NCBI GenBank assembly: GCA_036676235.1
Contig: JAKFDI010000064.1
Coordinates: forward strand, 117,226 to 181,225
Direction of reading: 5' to 3'
Length of the DNA: 64,000 nt
DNA from: JAKFDI01 sp036676235
GTDB taxonomy: Bacteria > Pseudomonadota > Gammaproteobacteria > Burkholderiales > Burkholderiaceae_C
The position numbers and the translations under genes were made by a program. Positions 44,068-52,533 of this stretch are shown here, one piece after another; position 1 is the stretch's first letter, and each line of letters starts with the position of its first letter. The notes under the pieces were generated by a model, which made no database searches, was not told where the DNA came from, and was given only the letters and a program-made list of their open reading frames with translations.

Positions 44068-47000
44068 TCAGCCTCTGGCCAGCACCGCCTTCAGCGCCGC
44101 GCCCGTGTGGCTGGCCGCGCAGCGCACCAGCGCCTCGGGCGTGGTCCCGGCCACCACGGCGCCGCCGCGCACGCCGCCCTCCGGCCCCAGGTCGATCACC
44201 CAGTCGGCCTCGGCGATGACGTCGAGGTCGTGCTCGATCACCACCACGCTGTGGCCGCCGTCCACCAGCCGGTGCAGCACGCGGATGAGCTTTTCCACGT
44301 CGGCCATGTGCAGGCCGACGGTCGGTTCGTCCAGCACATACAGCGTGTGCGGCGCCTTGTTGCCGCGCCGGCCCACGTCGTCGCGCACCTTGGTGAGTTC
44401 GGTGACCAGCTTGATGCGCTGCGCCTCGCCGCCGCTGAGCGTGGGCGAGGGCTGGCCGAGCGTCAGGTAGCCGAGGCCCACATCCTTCAGCAGCGCCAGC
44501 GGATGCGAGATCTTGGGCATGGAGGCGAAGAACTCCACCGCTTCGTCGACCTCCATCTGCAGCACGTCGCCGATGCTCTTGCCCCGCCAGCTCACCGCCA
44601 ATGTCTCGGCGTTGAAGCGCTGGCCGTGGCACACGTCGCAGGGCACCTTCACGTCGGGCAGAAAGCTCATCTCGATGGTGCGCATACCCTGGCCTTCGCA
44701 GGCCGGGCAGCGGCCCTCGCCGGTGTTGAAGCTGAAGCGATTGGGCGCGTAGCCGCGCGCGCGCGCCTCCAGCGTGTCGGCGAAGAGCTTGCGCACCGTG
44801 TCCCAGAAGCCGATGTAGGTGGCCGGGCAGGAGCGCGGCGTCTTGCCGATGGGCGTCTGGTCGACTTCGAGCACGCGGTCGATGAAACCCCAGCCCTCGA
44901 TGCTTTCGCAGCCCTGCCAGCGGGGCTTGCCACCGCGGATGTTGATGAAGGCGAGGTTGGCGAGCAGCACGTCGCGCGCGAGCGTGCTCTTGCCGGAGCC
45001 GCTGACGCCGGTGACGGCGACGAGGCGCTTGAGCGGGATGTCGACGGTGACTTGCTGGAGGTTGTGCAGTGAGGCGCCTTGAACCGTGAGCCAGGCCCGA
45101 TCTGCGTGCTCCCTCTCCCGTTTCGGGAGAGGGTTGGGGTGAGGGGCGGCGGCGGTCGAAGCGCCGGCGGTTGTGAATGAGAGGCTGCGGCCCTCACCCC
45201 TGCCCTCTCCCAGAGAGAGAGGGGGCAATACAGGTCGGCGCGGCTGCAGCGGGTGGATCAGCGGCCGCGCGAGCAACCGGCCCGTCACCGAATCTGGGTG
45301 CGAAGCCAGCTCCGTCACCGTGCCCTCGGCCACCAGCCGGCCGCCGCGCTTGCCCGCGCCAGGGCCGATGTCGATGACGTGGTCGGCGCGTCGGATCGTG
45401 TCTTCGTCGTGCTCCACCACCACCAGCGTGTTGCCCTTGTCGCCCAGCTTGTGCAGCGCATCGAGCAGGATCTGGTTGTCGCGCGGATGCAGGCCGATGG
45501 TCGGCTCGTCGAGCACGTAGCACACGCCCTGCAGGTTGCTGCCGAGCTGTGCCGCAAGGCGAATGCGCTGCGCCTCGCCGCCGGACAGCGTGGGTGCGGC
45601 GCGGTCCAGCGTCAGGTAGCCGAGGCCCACCTCTTCCAGGAACTCGAGCCGGTTTCGGATTTCGGTGATCACGTCGCGCGCAATCTCGGCGTCGCGACCG
45701 GTGAGGGCCAGCGCCTCGACCCAGCGCCGGCAATCGGCCACCGACCATTGCGCGATCCAGGCAATCGAATGGCTCTCGAAGGTGACCTGGCGCGACGCCG
45801 GATTCAGCCGTGTGCCGCTGCAGTCCGGGCAGGGTTCGTCGACCACGCCTTCGACTTCCATCTCTTCCGACGGGAAGCTCTGCTCGCGGCCCTTGTTGTC
45901 GTCGTCGCGTACCGAATCGTCGTAGGCCTTGCGCTGCTCGCGCGTGAGCGCGAGGCCCGTGCCCACGCAGGTCGTGCACCAGCCGTGCTTGCTGTTGTAG
46001 CTGAACATGCGCGGGTCCAGCTCGGGGTAGCTGGTGCCGCACACGGGGCAGGCGCGCTTGGTGGAGAACACCTTCACCGCGCCGATATGCGCGGTCGGCC
46101 CGTCGGTGAGCATCGCGCCCTGCAGGCCGTCCAGCGGCGCGAGCAGGTGCATCACGCCCTTGCCGAGGTCCAGCGTCTTCGTCAGCAGCGCGCGCAGCTC
46201 GGCTTCGCTGTCGGCGCTGACGACGAGGTCGCCCACCGGCAGCTCCAGCGTGTGCTCCTTGAAGCGGTCGAGCCGCGGCCAGGGCGCAACCTTCACGAAC
46301 TCGCCGTCCACGCGCAGGTGCGTATGGCCGCGGGCCTTGGCCCATTTGGCGAGATCGGTATAGAGGCCCTTGCGGTTCACGACCAGCGGCGCGAGCAGGC
46401 CGACGTGCTGGCCCTTGTGGTCGCGCAGCAATTGCGCAGCAATGCTCTCGGCGCTTTGCGGTCGCACCGGCGCGCCGTCCTTCACGCAATGCTGGATGCC
46501 CAGCTTCACGTACAGCAGGCGCAGGAAGTGCCACACCTCGGTGGTGGTCGCAACAGTGCTCTTGCGTCCGCCGCGGCTCAGGCGCTGCTCGATGGCGACG
46601 GTGGGCGGAATGCCGTACACCGCGTCCACCTCAGGCCGGCCCGCGGGCTGCACGATGCTGCGCGCATAGGCATTGAGCGATTCGAGATAGCGCCGCTGGC
46701 CTTCGTTGAACAGGATGTCGAAGGCCAGCGTGCTCTTGCCCGAGCCCGACACGCCGGTAATGACGCTGAACTTGCCGCGCGGAATGCTGACGTTGAGCGA
46801 CTTGAGGTTGTGCTCGCGGGCGTTGACGATCTGGATGTGCCCGGCTCCCTCTCCCGCCTGCGGGAGAGGGCGGGGGGTGAGGGTTCGGCGGCGCTGAAGG
46901 GTGGATTGCAGCGAGGCGCCGTCGCCCTCACCCCAACCCTCTCCCGCAGGCGGGAGAGGGAGTAGTTCCTGGGCGATCGGGAGTGCTTCGCCGAGCGCGT

Positions 47001-50000
47001 GGTCGTACTCGGCCAGCGCGCGGCCCGTGTACGAGGTCGGATGCTTCTTCACGTCCTCCGGCGTGCCGGTGCACACGACGAGCCCGCCCGCCTCGCCGCC
47101 TTCCGGCCCCAGGTCGATGAGCCAGTCGCTGGCGCGGATCACGTCGAGGTTGTGCTCGATCACCACGATGGAATGCCCGGCGTCCAGCAGCTTGCGGAAG
47201 GCACGCATCAGCTTGGCGATGTCGTCGAAGTGCAGGCCCGTCGTCGGCTCGTCGAACATGAAGAGCGTGCCCTTCTTCGCGATGCGCTGCCCGCTGGCCG
47301 TGCCGTTCTGCGCTGCCTCGGCCAGGAAGCCGGCAAGCTTCAGACGCTGCGCCTCGCCGCCGGACAGCGTGGGCACCGGCTGGCCCAGCTTCACATACTC
47401 GAGACCCACGTCGACGATGGGCTGCAGCTTGCGCACCACCTCGCGGTCGTCGCGGAACAACTGCACCGCTTCGCTCACGGTCAGTTCCAGCACATCGGCC
47501 ACGCTCAGGTCGCGCAGCACGTCGCCGGGCAGTCTTCGGTCGATCTTCACTTCGAGCAGCTCGGCGCGAAAGCGCCGGCCATCGCAGTCCGGGCAGCGCA
47601 GGTACACGTCGGAGAGGAACTGCATCTCCACATGCTCGAAGCCCGAGCCGCCGCAGGTGGGGCAGCGGCCGTCGCCGGCGTTGAAGCTGAACATGCCGGG
47701 GCCGTAGCCGCGCTGCGCAGCCAGCGGCGATTGCGCGAAGAGCTTGCGGATCTCGTCGAAGGCGCCGACGTAGCTGGCCGGGTTGGAGCGTGCCGTCTTG
47801 CCGATGGGCGACTGGTCGACGAAGACGGCTTCGCTCAGCCAGTCGGCACCCAGCACGCGCTCGTGCGCGCCGGGCGTTTCGGTCGGCCGGCCGAAATGGC
47901 GAGCGAGCGCGGGGAACAGCACGTCCTGCATCAGCGTGCTCTTGCCCGAGCCCGACACGCCGGTCACGCACACCAGGTGCTGCAGCGGGAACTCGACCGT
48001 CACGTCCTTCAGGTTGTGCTCACGCACGCCTTCGACGATGAGCTTGGGCGTGGCCGCCGTGACGAAGCGCTTGAGCCCGCCCATGCCCACGTGCTTGCGC
48101 GCGCCGAGGTAGGCGCCGGTCAGGGTGTCGGCGCTGCGGATGGCTTCCGGCGTGCCGTCGAAGACGATCTGCCCGCCGCGCTCGCCGGGGCCGGGGCCCA
48201 TGTCGATCAGGCGGTCGGCGGCCAGCATCACGGCCGGGTCGTGCTCCACCACCACCAGCGTATTGCCGGCGTCGCGCAGGCGATGCATGGCCTCGACGAT
48301 GCGGTTCATGTCGCGCGGGTGCAGGCCGATGCTGGGCTCGTCGAGCACGAACATGGTGTTGACCAGCGAGGTGCCGAGCGCCGTGGTGAGGTTGATGCGC
48401 TGCACCTCGCCGCCGCTCAATGTGCGGCTTTGACGGTCCAGCGTGAGGTAGCCGAGGCCCACATCGCAGAGGTACTTGAGGCGCGTGCGGATCTCATCCT
48501 GCAGCAGCTTCAATGCGTCATCCAGCATCGTGCTCGGCAGCGTCAGACCGTCGAAGAAACGCCGGATGCGGTCGATGGGCATCAGCATCAGGTCGTGCAC
48601 GGTGAGGCCGGGCATGGCTTCGAGCTGATCGCGCGACCACTGCACGCCCTGCGGCATGAAGCGCTGGGCAGGTGGCAGCACCGCATCGGCGTCCTCCTTG
48701 CTGCCCAGCCGCCACAGCAGCGCCTCGGTCTTCAGCCGCGCACCGGCGCAAACATGGCAGGGCGTGTAGCTGCGGTACTTCGACAAGAGCACGCGGATGT
48801 GCATCTTGTAGGCCTTCGATTCGAGGTACTCGAAGAAGCGCTTGACGCCGTACCACTGCTTGTTCCAGTTGCCCTTCCAATTGGGCGAGCCGTTGATCAC
48901 CCAGTCGCGCTGCGCCTCGGTGAGCGCCGACCAGGCGGTGTCGCGCGGAATGCCGGCCTCGCCGCCGTACTTGAGCAGGTCGTCCTGGCACTCTTTCCAT
49001 GCGGGCGTCTGGATCGTCTTGATCGCCCCGGCGCGCAAAGTCTTGCGGTGGTCGGGGATGACGAGGCCGTAGTCGACGCCGATCACACGGCCGAAGCCCC
49101 GGCAGGTCTCGCACGCGCCCATGGCGGAATTGAAGCTGAAGAGCGCGGGCTGCGGGTCGGCGTAGCGGATGTCGCTGTCGGGGCAGTGCAGGCCGGTGGA
49201 GAAGCGCCAGAGGGTGGGTTCCGGGGCCTTCGATACCTCAGGCCGAACGGGTGGGAGGGCTTCGACAGGCTCAGCCCGAACGGTTTCTTGGGTGCCGGGC
49301 TCACTTGCACCACCCAACCCCGTTCGATCACTTGCACCACCCAACCCCGTTCGGCCTGAGGTATCGAAGGCCTCGTCAGCCGAACCCGCCGCCACAAGAT
49401 CCGTTCGCCCTGAGCCTGTCGAAGGGCCGGGCTGAGCCTGTCGAAGCCCTTCGTCCAGCACATACACATTCACCCGCCCACTGCCCCGCTTCAGCGCCAG
49501 CTCGATCGCCTCCACCACCCGCACCTTCTCCGCGCCCTGCACGCGAAACCGGTCCGCCACCACGTCCAGCATCTTGCGCGGCCCGGTCGGCGAGGCCACT
49601 TCGCGCTCCGCCTGCACCCGCGTGAACCCGCTGGCCGACAACCACTGCTCCACCTCCGCCGCCGTGGTGTTCGCCGGCAGTTCCACCGGAAACGTCACCG
49701 CGACCCGCGGATCATCGGCACGCGTGCGTTCCAGCAACTCCGCGTAGATCGTCTCCGGCGAGTCATGCCGCACCCGCTTGCCCGTCTGCCGATCGAACAG
49801 CTCCGCGGCGCGCGCATACAGCAGCTTCAGGTGGTCGTTCAGCTCCGTCATCGTGCCCACCGTCGAACGCGAGGTGCGCACCGGGTTGGTCTGGTCGATG
49901 GCAATCGCCGGCGGCACGCCGTCCACGCGGTCCACGGCCGGGCGGTCCATGCGGTCGAGGAACTGGCGCGCGTAGGCGCTGAAGGTCTCGACGTAGCGTC

Positions 50001-50154
50001 GCTGCCCCTCGGCATACAGCGTGTCGAAGACCAGGCTCGACTTGCCCGAGCCGCTGGGGCCGGTCACCACCGTCATCTCGCCGGTGCGGATGTCGAGGTC
50101 GAGGTTCTTGAGGTTGTGCTGACGAGCACCGCGGATGCGGATCACACCGGGCAT
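44068..50154 (-). CDS. uvrA: Tandem (double-length) excinuclease subunit UvrA
   Basis: 2028 residues, about twice a normal UvrA: four ABC cassettes with Walker A GPSGSGKSS (~32), GVSGSGKST (~730, ~1133, ~1715), each pair with LSGGE-type signatures, and four zinc-finger motif sets (CETCRGFG ~347, CPTCGGSG...CPDCDG, CTTCVGTG...CPDCSG, CPACEGQG...CDVCHG). Recognises DNA lesions in nucleotide excision repair. Fused UvrA forms are known in Burkholderiales. Three stretches are repeat-derived and in frame: residues ~234-311, ~1064-1102 and ~1643-1681, all in linkers or surface loops. ATG 50154 begins the conserved MPGVIRIRGARQHNLKNLDL. Confidence 0.93.
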   Translation of the reverse strand: MPGVIRIRGARQHNLKNLDLDIRTGEMTVVTGPSGSGKSSLVFDTLYAEGQRRYVETFSAYARQFLDRMDRPAVDRVDGVPPAIAIDQTNPVRTSRSTVGTMTELNDHLKLLYARAAELFDRQTGKRVRHDSPETIYAELLERTRADDPRVAVTFPVELPANTTAAEVEQWLSASGFTRVQAEREVASPTGPRKMLDVVADRFRVQGAEKVRVVEAIELALKRGSGRVNVYVLDEGLRQAQPGPSTGSGRTDLVAAGSADEAFDTSGRTGLGGASDRTGLGGASEPGTQETVRAEPVEALPPVRPEVSKAPEPTLWRFSTGLHCPDSDIRYADPQPALFSFNSAMGACETCRGFGRVIGVDYGLVIPDHRKTLRAGAIKTIQTPAWKECQDDLLKYGGEAGIPRDTAWSALTEAQRDWVINGSPNWKGNWNKQWYGVKRFFEYLESKAYKMHIRVLLSKYRSYTPCHVCAGARLKTEALLWRLGSKEDADAVLPPAQRFMPQGVQWSRDQLEAMPGLTVHDLMLMPIDRIRRFFDGLTLPSTMLDDALKLLQDEIRTRLKYLCDVGLGYLTLDRQSRTLSGGEVQRINLTTALGTSLVNTMFVLDEPSIGLHPRDMNRIVEAMHRLRDAGNTLVVVEHDPAVMLAADRLIDMGPGPGERGGQIVFDGTPEAIRSADTLTGAYLGARKHVGMGGLKRFVTAATPKLIVEGVREHNLKDVTVEFPLQHLVCVTGVSGSGKSTLMQDVLFPALARHFGRPTETPGAHERVLGADWLSEAVFVDQSPIGKTARSNPASYVGAFDEIRKLFAQSPLAAQRGYGPGMFSFNAGDGRCPTCGGSGFEHVEMQFLSDVYLRCPDCDGRRFRAELLEVKIDRRLPGDVLRDLSVADVLELTVSEAVQLFRDDREVVRKLQPIVDVGLEYVKLGQPVPTLSGGEAQRLKLAGFLAEAAQNGTASGQRIAKKGTLFMFDEPTTGLHFDDIAKLMRAFRKLLDAGHSIVVIEHNLDVIRASDWLIDLGPEGGEAGGLVVCTGTPEDVKKHPTSYTGRALAEYDHALGEALPIAQELLPLPPAGEGWGEGDGASLQSTLQRRRTLTPRPLPQAGEGAGHIQIVNAREHNLKSLNVSIPRGKFSVITGVSGSGKSTLAFDILFNEGQRRYLESLNAYARSIVQPAGRPEVDAVYGIPPTVAIEQRLSRGGRKSTVATTTEVWHFLRLLYVKLGIQHCVKDGAPVRPQSAESIAAQLLRDHKGQHVGLLAPLVVNRKGLYTDLAKWAKARGHTHLRVDGEFVKVAPWPRLDRFKEHTLELPVGDLVVSADSEAELRALLTKTLDLGKGVMHLLAPLDGLQGAMLTDGPTAHIGAVKVFSTKRACPVCGTSYPELDPRMFSYNSKHGWCTTCVGTGLALTREQRKAYDDSVRDDDNKGREQSFPSEEMEVEGVVDEPCPDCSGTRLNPASRQVTFESHSIAWIAQWSVADCRRWVEALALTGRDAEIARDVITEIRNRLEFLEEVGLGYLTLDRAAPTLSGGEAQRIRLAAQLGSNLQGVCYVLDEPTIGLHPRDNQILLDALHKLGDKGNTLVVVEHDEDTIRRADHVIDIGPGAGKRGGRLVAEGTVTELASHPDSVTGRLLARPLIHPLQPRRPVLPPLSLGEGRGEGRSLSFTTAGASTAAAPHPNPLPKREREHADRAWLTVQGASLHNLQQVTVDIPLKRLVAVTGVSGSGKSTLARDVLLANLAFINIRGGKPRWQGCESIEGWGFIDRVLEVDQTPIGKTPRSCPATYIGFWDTVRKLFADTLEARARGYAPNRFSFNTGEGRCPACEGQGMRTIEMSFLPDVKVPCDVCHGQRFNAETLAVSWRGKSIGDVLQMEVDEAVEFFASMPKISHPLALLKDVGLGYLTLGQPSPTLSGGEAQRIKLVTELTKVRDDVGRRGNKAPHTLYVLDEPTVGLHMADVEKLIRVLHRLVDGGHSVVVIEHDLDVIAEADWVIDLGPEGGVRGGAVVAGTTPEALVRCAASHTGAALKAVLARG
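45111..45225. repeat. REP hairpin pair inside uvrA (between ABC cassettes 3 and 4)
   Basis: Two facing hairpin units, CCCTCTCCCG-TTT-CGGGAGAGGG (45111-45132) running to GGTGAGGG, and CCCTCACCCC (45191) to GAGAGGGGG (45225). Translated in frame as part of uvrA. Spacing between unit starts is 80 bp, close to that of the other pairs. Confidence 0.85.
46847..46961. repeat. REP hairpin pair inside uvrA (between ABC cassettes 2 and 3)
   Basis: CCCTCTCCCGC-CT-GCGGGAGAGGG (from 46847) running to GGGTGAGGG, and CCCTCACCCC (46925) with CTCTCCCGC-AG-GCGGGAGAG. Facing units 78 bp apart, in frame in the linker joining the two UvrA halves. Confidence 0.85.
49222..49455. repeat. Dispersed CCGTTCG/CGAACGG repeat cluster inside uvrA
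   Basis: At least four repeat arms (GATACCTCAGGCCGAACGG, GACAGGCTCAGCCCGAACGG, CCGTTCGGCCTGAGGTATCG, CCGTTCGCCCTGAGCC) within an open uvrA frame. A 27-bp unit is tandemly duplicated at 49301-49327 and 49328-49354 with one difference at the last base. Confidence 0.88.
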
Positions 50155-50237
50155 TGGGGGGCTTTCTGCGAGGGGGCCGAAGATTCTAGGAAGGCCGGTT
50201 CGCGCCCGCCGGCAACGCGGCCAATGTCCGTGCTGCG

Positions 50238-50284
50238 GTGAGATGTCACATGAGGCGCGCAGGAGAGAGTGACCCATGTCACAT
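50238..50284. promoter_or_regulatory. Candidate tandem operator GTGA-N-GTCACAT
   Basis: ATGTCACAT occurs at 50243-50251 and again at 50276-50284, 33 bp apart (about three helical turns). The second is part of a perfect inverted repeat GTGAC-CCAT-GTCAC (50269-50282), the first of an imperfect one (GTGA-GAT-GTCAC). It lies between uvrA and the divergent binding-protein gene. The regulator is unknown. Confidence 0.4.
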
Positions 50285-50374
50285 CGCACGCCCGACTACG
50301 TGTTTTCTCAGATGTACGGCCACGAACGTCGGCCACACTGCTCACCGTTTGCAGCAACCCGCCCCCAACCCGCC

Positions 50375-51475
50375 GTGAAACGCCTTGTCCTCACCCTGCT
50401 TGCCGGCCTGTGCCTCAGCCAGGCCGCCATCGCCCAGATCCGCATCGGCCAGACGGTGGGCATCACCGGCGCGGTGGCTGCCACGAACAAGGAAGCGACG
50501 GGCGGCGCGCGCCTGTACTTCGATGCGGTCAACGCCCGCGGCGGCGTGCACGGCCAGCGGCTCGAACTGATCTCGATGGACGACAAGTTCGACCCGAAGC
50601 TCACCGTGAGCAATGCCCGCGCGCTGATCGACCGCGGCGTGGTCTCGCTGTTCATGACGCGCGGCACGCCGCATGCGCAGGCGCTGCTGCCGGTGCTCGC
50701 CGAGGCCAAGGTGCCGCTGGTGGGGCCGTCCACCGGCGCGATGGTGCTGCACGAACCCGCGCATCCGTGGGTGTTCAACGTGCGCTCCAGCTACCAGCGC
50801 GAAGCCGAACGAGCGATTGCCCACCTGAGCCTGGTGGCGGTCGAACGCATCGCTCTCGTGCAGGTGGACGACACCTTCGGCGACGACGCGGTGATCGGTG
50901 CCATCAAGGGCCTGAAAGCCGTGAACAAGGCGCCGGTCGCGCACGAGAAGTACAACCGCAGCAAGCCCGACTTCGCGCCCATCATTCCGCGCGTGATCGC
51001 CGGCAACCCGCAGGCGGTGATGTTCATCGGCTCGGGCACGGCCGTGGTCGAGGGCATGCGGGCCTTGCGCGCCGCGGGCTCGACGGCGCAGATGCTGACC
51101 CTGTCGAACAACGCCTCGGCCGGCTTCGTGAAGGACCTGGGCTCGATGGCGCGCGGCGTGATCGTGAGCCAGGTGCTGCCCTATGAACGCTCGATCGCGG
51201 CGCCGATCGTCAAGGAAGCGCTCGATCTGGCCAAGCCCAAGGGCATCGAGTTGACGCCGGCGCTGCTCGAGGGCTTCGCCTCGGCCAAAGTGCTGGTCGA
51301 AGGCCTGCGGCGCGCCGGCCCCAACCCCACGCCGGCGGGCCTGAAGCGGGCGCTGGAGACACTGCAGCGCTTCGACCTCGGCGGCCTGGAAGTGAGCTAC
51401 TCACCCACCGACCACACCGGGCTCGACTACGCCGACCTGTCGATCATCGGCGCCGACGGCAAGTTCATGAGATAG
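50375..51475 (+). CDS. Orphan ABC transporter substrate-binding protein (LivK-like)
   Basis: 366 residues from GTG 50375, giving a clean signal peptide VKRLVLTLLAGLCLSQAAIAQ. Periplasmic binding protein type 1 of the branched-chain-amino-acid class: IRIGQTVGITGAVAATNKEATGGARLYFDAVNARGG, VPLVGPSTG, ISxxxxxGDDAV. It has no permease or ATPase next to it on this strand; the livKGFHM-type operon converges from the right, so it may feed that transporter or act as a sensor. A longer frame to ATG 50276 has no ribosome-binding site and no signal peptide. Confidence 0.88.
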   Translation: MKRLVLTLLAGLCLSQAAIAQIRIGQTVGITGAVAATNKEATGGARLYFDAVNARGGVHGQRLELISMDDKFDPKLTVSNARALIDRGVVSLFMTRGTPHAQALLPVLAEAKVPLVGPSTGAMVLHEPAHPWVFNVRSSYQREAERAIAHLSLVAVERIALVQVDDTFGDDAVIGAIKGLKAVNKAPVAHEKYNRSKPDFAPIIPRVIAGNPQAVMFIGSGTAVVEGMRALRAAGSTAQMLTLSNNASAGFVKDLGSMARGVIVSQVLPYERSIAAPIVKEALDLAKPKGIELTPALLEGFASAKVLVEGLRRAGPNPTPAGLKRALETLQRFDLGGLEVSYSPTDHTGLDYADLSIIGADGKFMR

Positions 51476-51633
51476 CCCCCCTACGCGCTTCGCGCGCCCC
51501 CCAGGGGGCTGAGCCCGGACATGAAAGGTCCAGTGGACCTTTCGTGCCTGGCGAAGGGCCGGGCCACTGGCCCGGTGCGGCCTGCAAGGCAACACCAGCG
51601 GACCGGCGGAGCCGGATCCGCGGCGTTTGCTTG
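51476..51633 (+). repeat. Long copy of the 3' structured element (after binding-protein gene)
   Basis: Begins on the base after the stop codon: CCCCCCTACGCGCTTCGCGC, then hairpins GCCCCC-CA-GGGGGC, AAAGGTCC-AGT-GGACCTTT, CCGGGCC-ACT-GGCCCGG and CCGGC-GGA-GCCGG, ending CGGCGTTTGCTTG. It matches 62206-62364 throughout, with differences in loops or as paired changes in stems. Confidence 0.82.
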
Positions 51634-51693
51634 ATCTCGGCTTCGTGCGTCGCGGGTGGCCAGCGCAATGGACCACTGATTGAAGTCCCGCCG

Positions 51694-52533
51694 TCAGTCA
51701 GCGGCGAGGAAGCGCTCCACCAGCGCCAGTTGCTCCGGCGTGTTCAGCGCCGGTGCATGGCCGCAGCCGGCGATGGTGGCGACCACCGCGCGCGGGCCGC
51801 GCACGCGCATCTGCTCGGCGGTGTCGGCCAGCAGCAGGTCGGAGGTCTCGCCGCGCAGACACAGCACCGGCAGGGTGAGGCCGTCCCACTCGTCCCAGCG
51901 GCGGTAGTCGTCGGGGTGGTGGGTGAACTGCATCACCATCTTCGGGTCGTAGTGCGGCGTCACGCGGCCGTCGGGCAGGCGGCGCGTGGAGGTCTCGGTG
52001 AGGCGGCGCCACTGCGCATCGCTCAGCCAGCCGTAGGGCTGGTAGACGGCGCGGAAGTAGCGCTCGAGTTCGCTCACGGTGTCGAAGGCCTCAGGCCGGC
52101 CGGCATAGCTGCGGATGCGCTCGATGGCCGGCTCGGCGAGCTGCGGGCCGATGTCGTTGAGCACCAGACGGCGCATGCGGCCGCGCAAGGTCGTCGCCGC
52201 GGCCACCAGGCCGATGGCACCGCCCATCGAGGTGCCGAGCCAGTGGAAGCGTTCGATGTTCAATTGATCGACCAGCGCGGTGGCGAGCTTCACGTAGAAC
52301 GCGAGGCAGTACTCGCGCTCGGGCTCGGGGCTCCATTGGCTGAGGCCGCGACCCAGCGTGTCGGGGCAGATCACGCGGTAGCGCTGCGCGAGGTGCGCGG
52401 CCACCTCGTCCATGTCGCGCCCCGTGCGCGCGAGGCCGTGCCAGGCGATCACCGTCTCGGCATGCTCCGCGCCCCACGCCATGTAGTGCAGCTCGCGCCC
52501 TTCGCAGCGCAGATAGCGCGATTCGGGACTCAT
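51694..52533 (-). CDS. Alpha/beta hydrolase, last gene of the ABC operon
   Basis: 279 residues, no signal peptide. Nucleophile elbow LGTSMGGAIG (Ser ~107), HG oxyanion segment AWHGLARTG, catalytic His in GCGHAPALN (~257), acid probably in LRGETSDLLL. A Ser-type hydrolase of the esterase/C-C hydrolase kind. It overlaps livM by 4 nt (ATGA), so it is cotranscribed with the importer, suggesting the imported compound is an ester, amide or ring-cleavage product (inference). Confidence 0.87.
   Translation of the reverse strand: MSPESRYLRCEGRELHYMAWGAEHAETVIAWHGLARTGRDMDEVAAHLAQRYRVICPDTLGRGLSQWSPEPEREYCLAFYVKLATALVDQLNIERFHWLGTSMGGAIGLVAAATTLRGRMRRLVLNDIGPQLAEPAIERIRSYAGRPEAFDTVSELERYFRAVYQPYGWLSDAQWRRLTETSTRRLPDGRVTPHYDPKMVMQFTHHPDDYRRWDEWDGLTLPVLCLRGETSDLLLADTAEQMRVRGPRAVVATIAGCGHAPALNTPEQLALVERFLAAD

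Noticed and set aside
46999..49359. A 786-residue forward frame opposite uvrA
   Set aside because: Shadow frame. The reverse frame carries four Walker A motifs and zinc fingers.
50276..50374. ATG 50276 as the start of the orphan binding protein
   Set aside because: It would place ~33 non-family residues before the signal peptide, has no ribosome-binding site and covers a likely operator. GTG 50375 gives a normal signal peptide.
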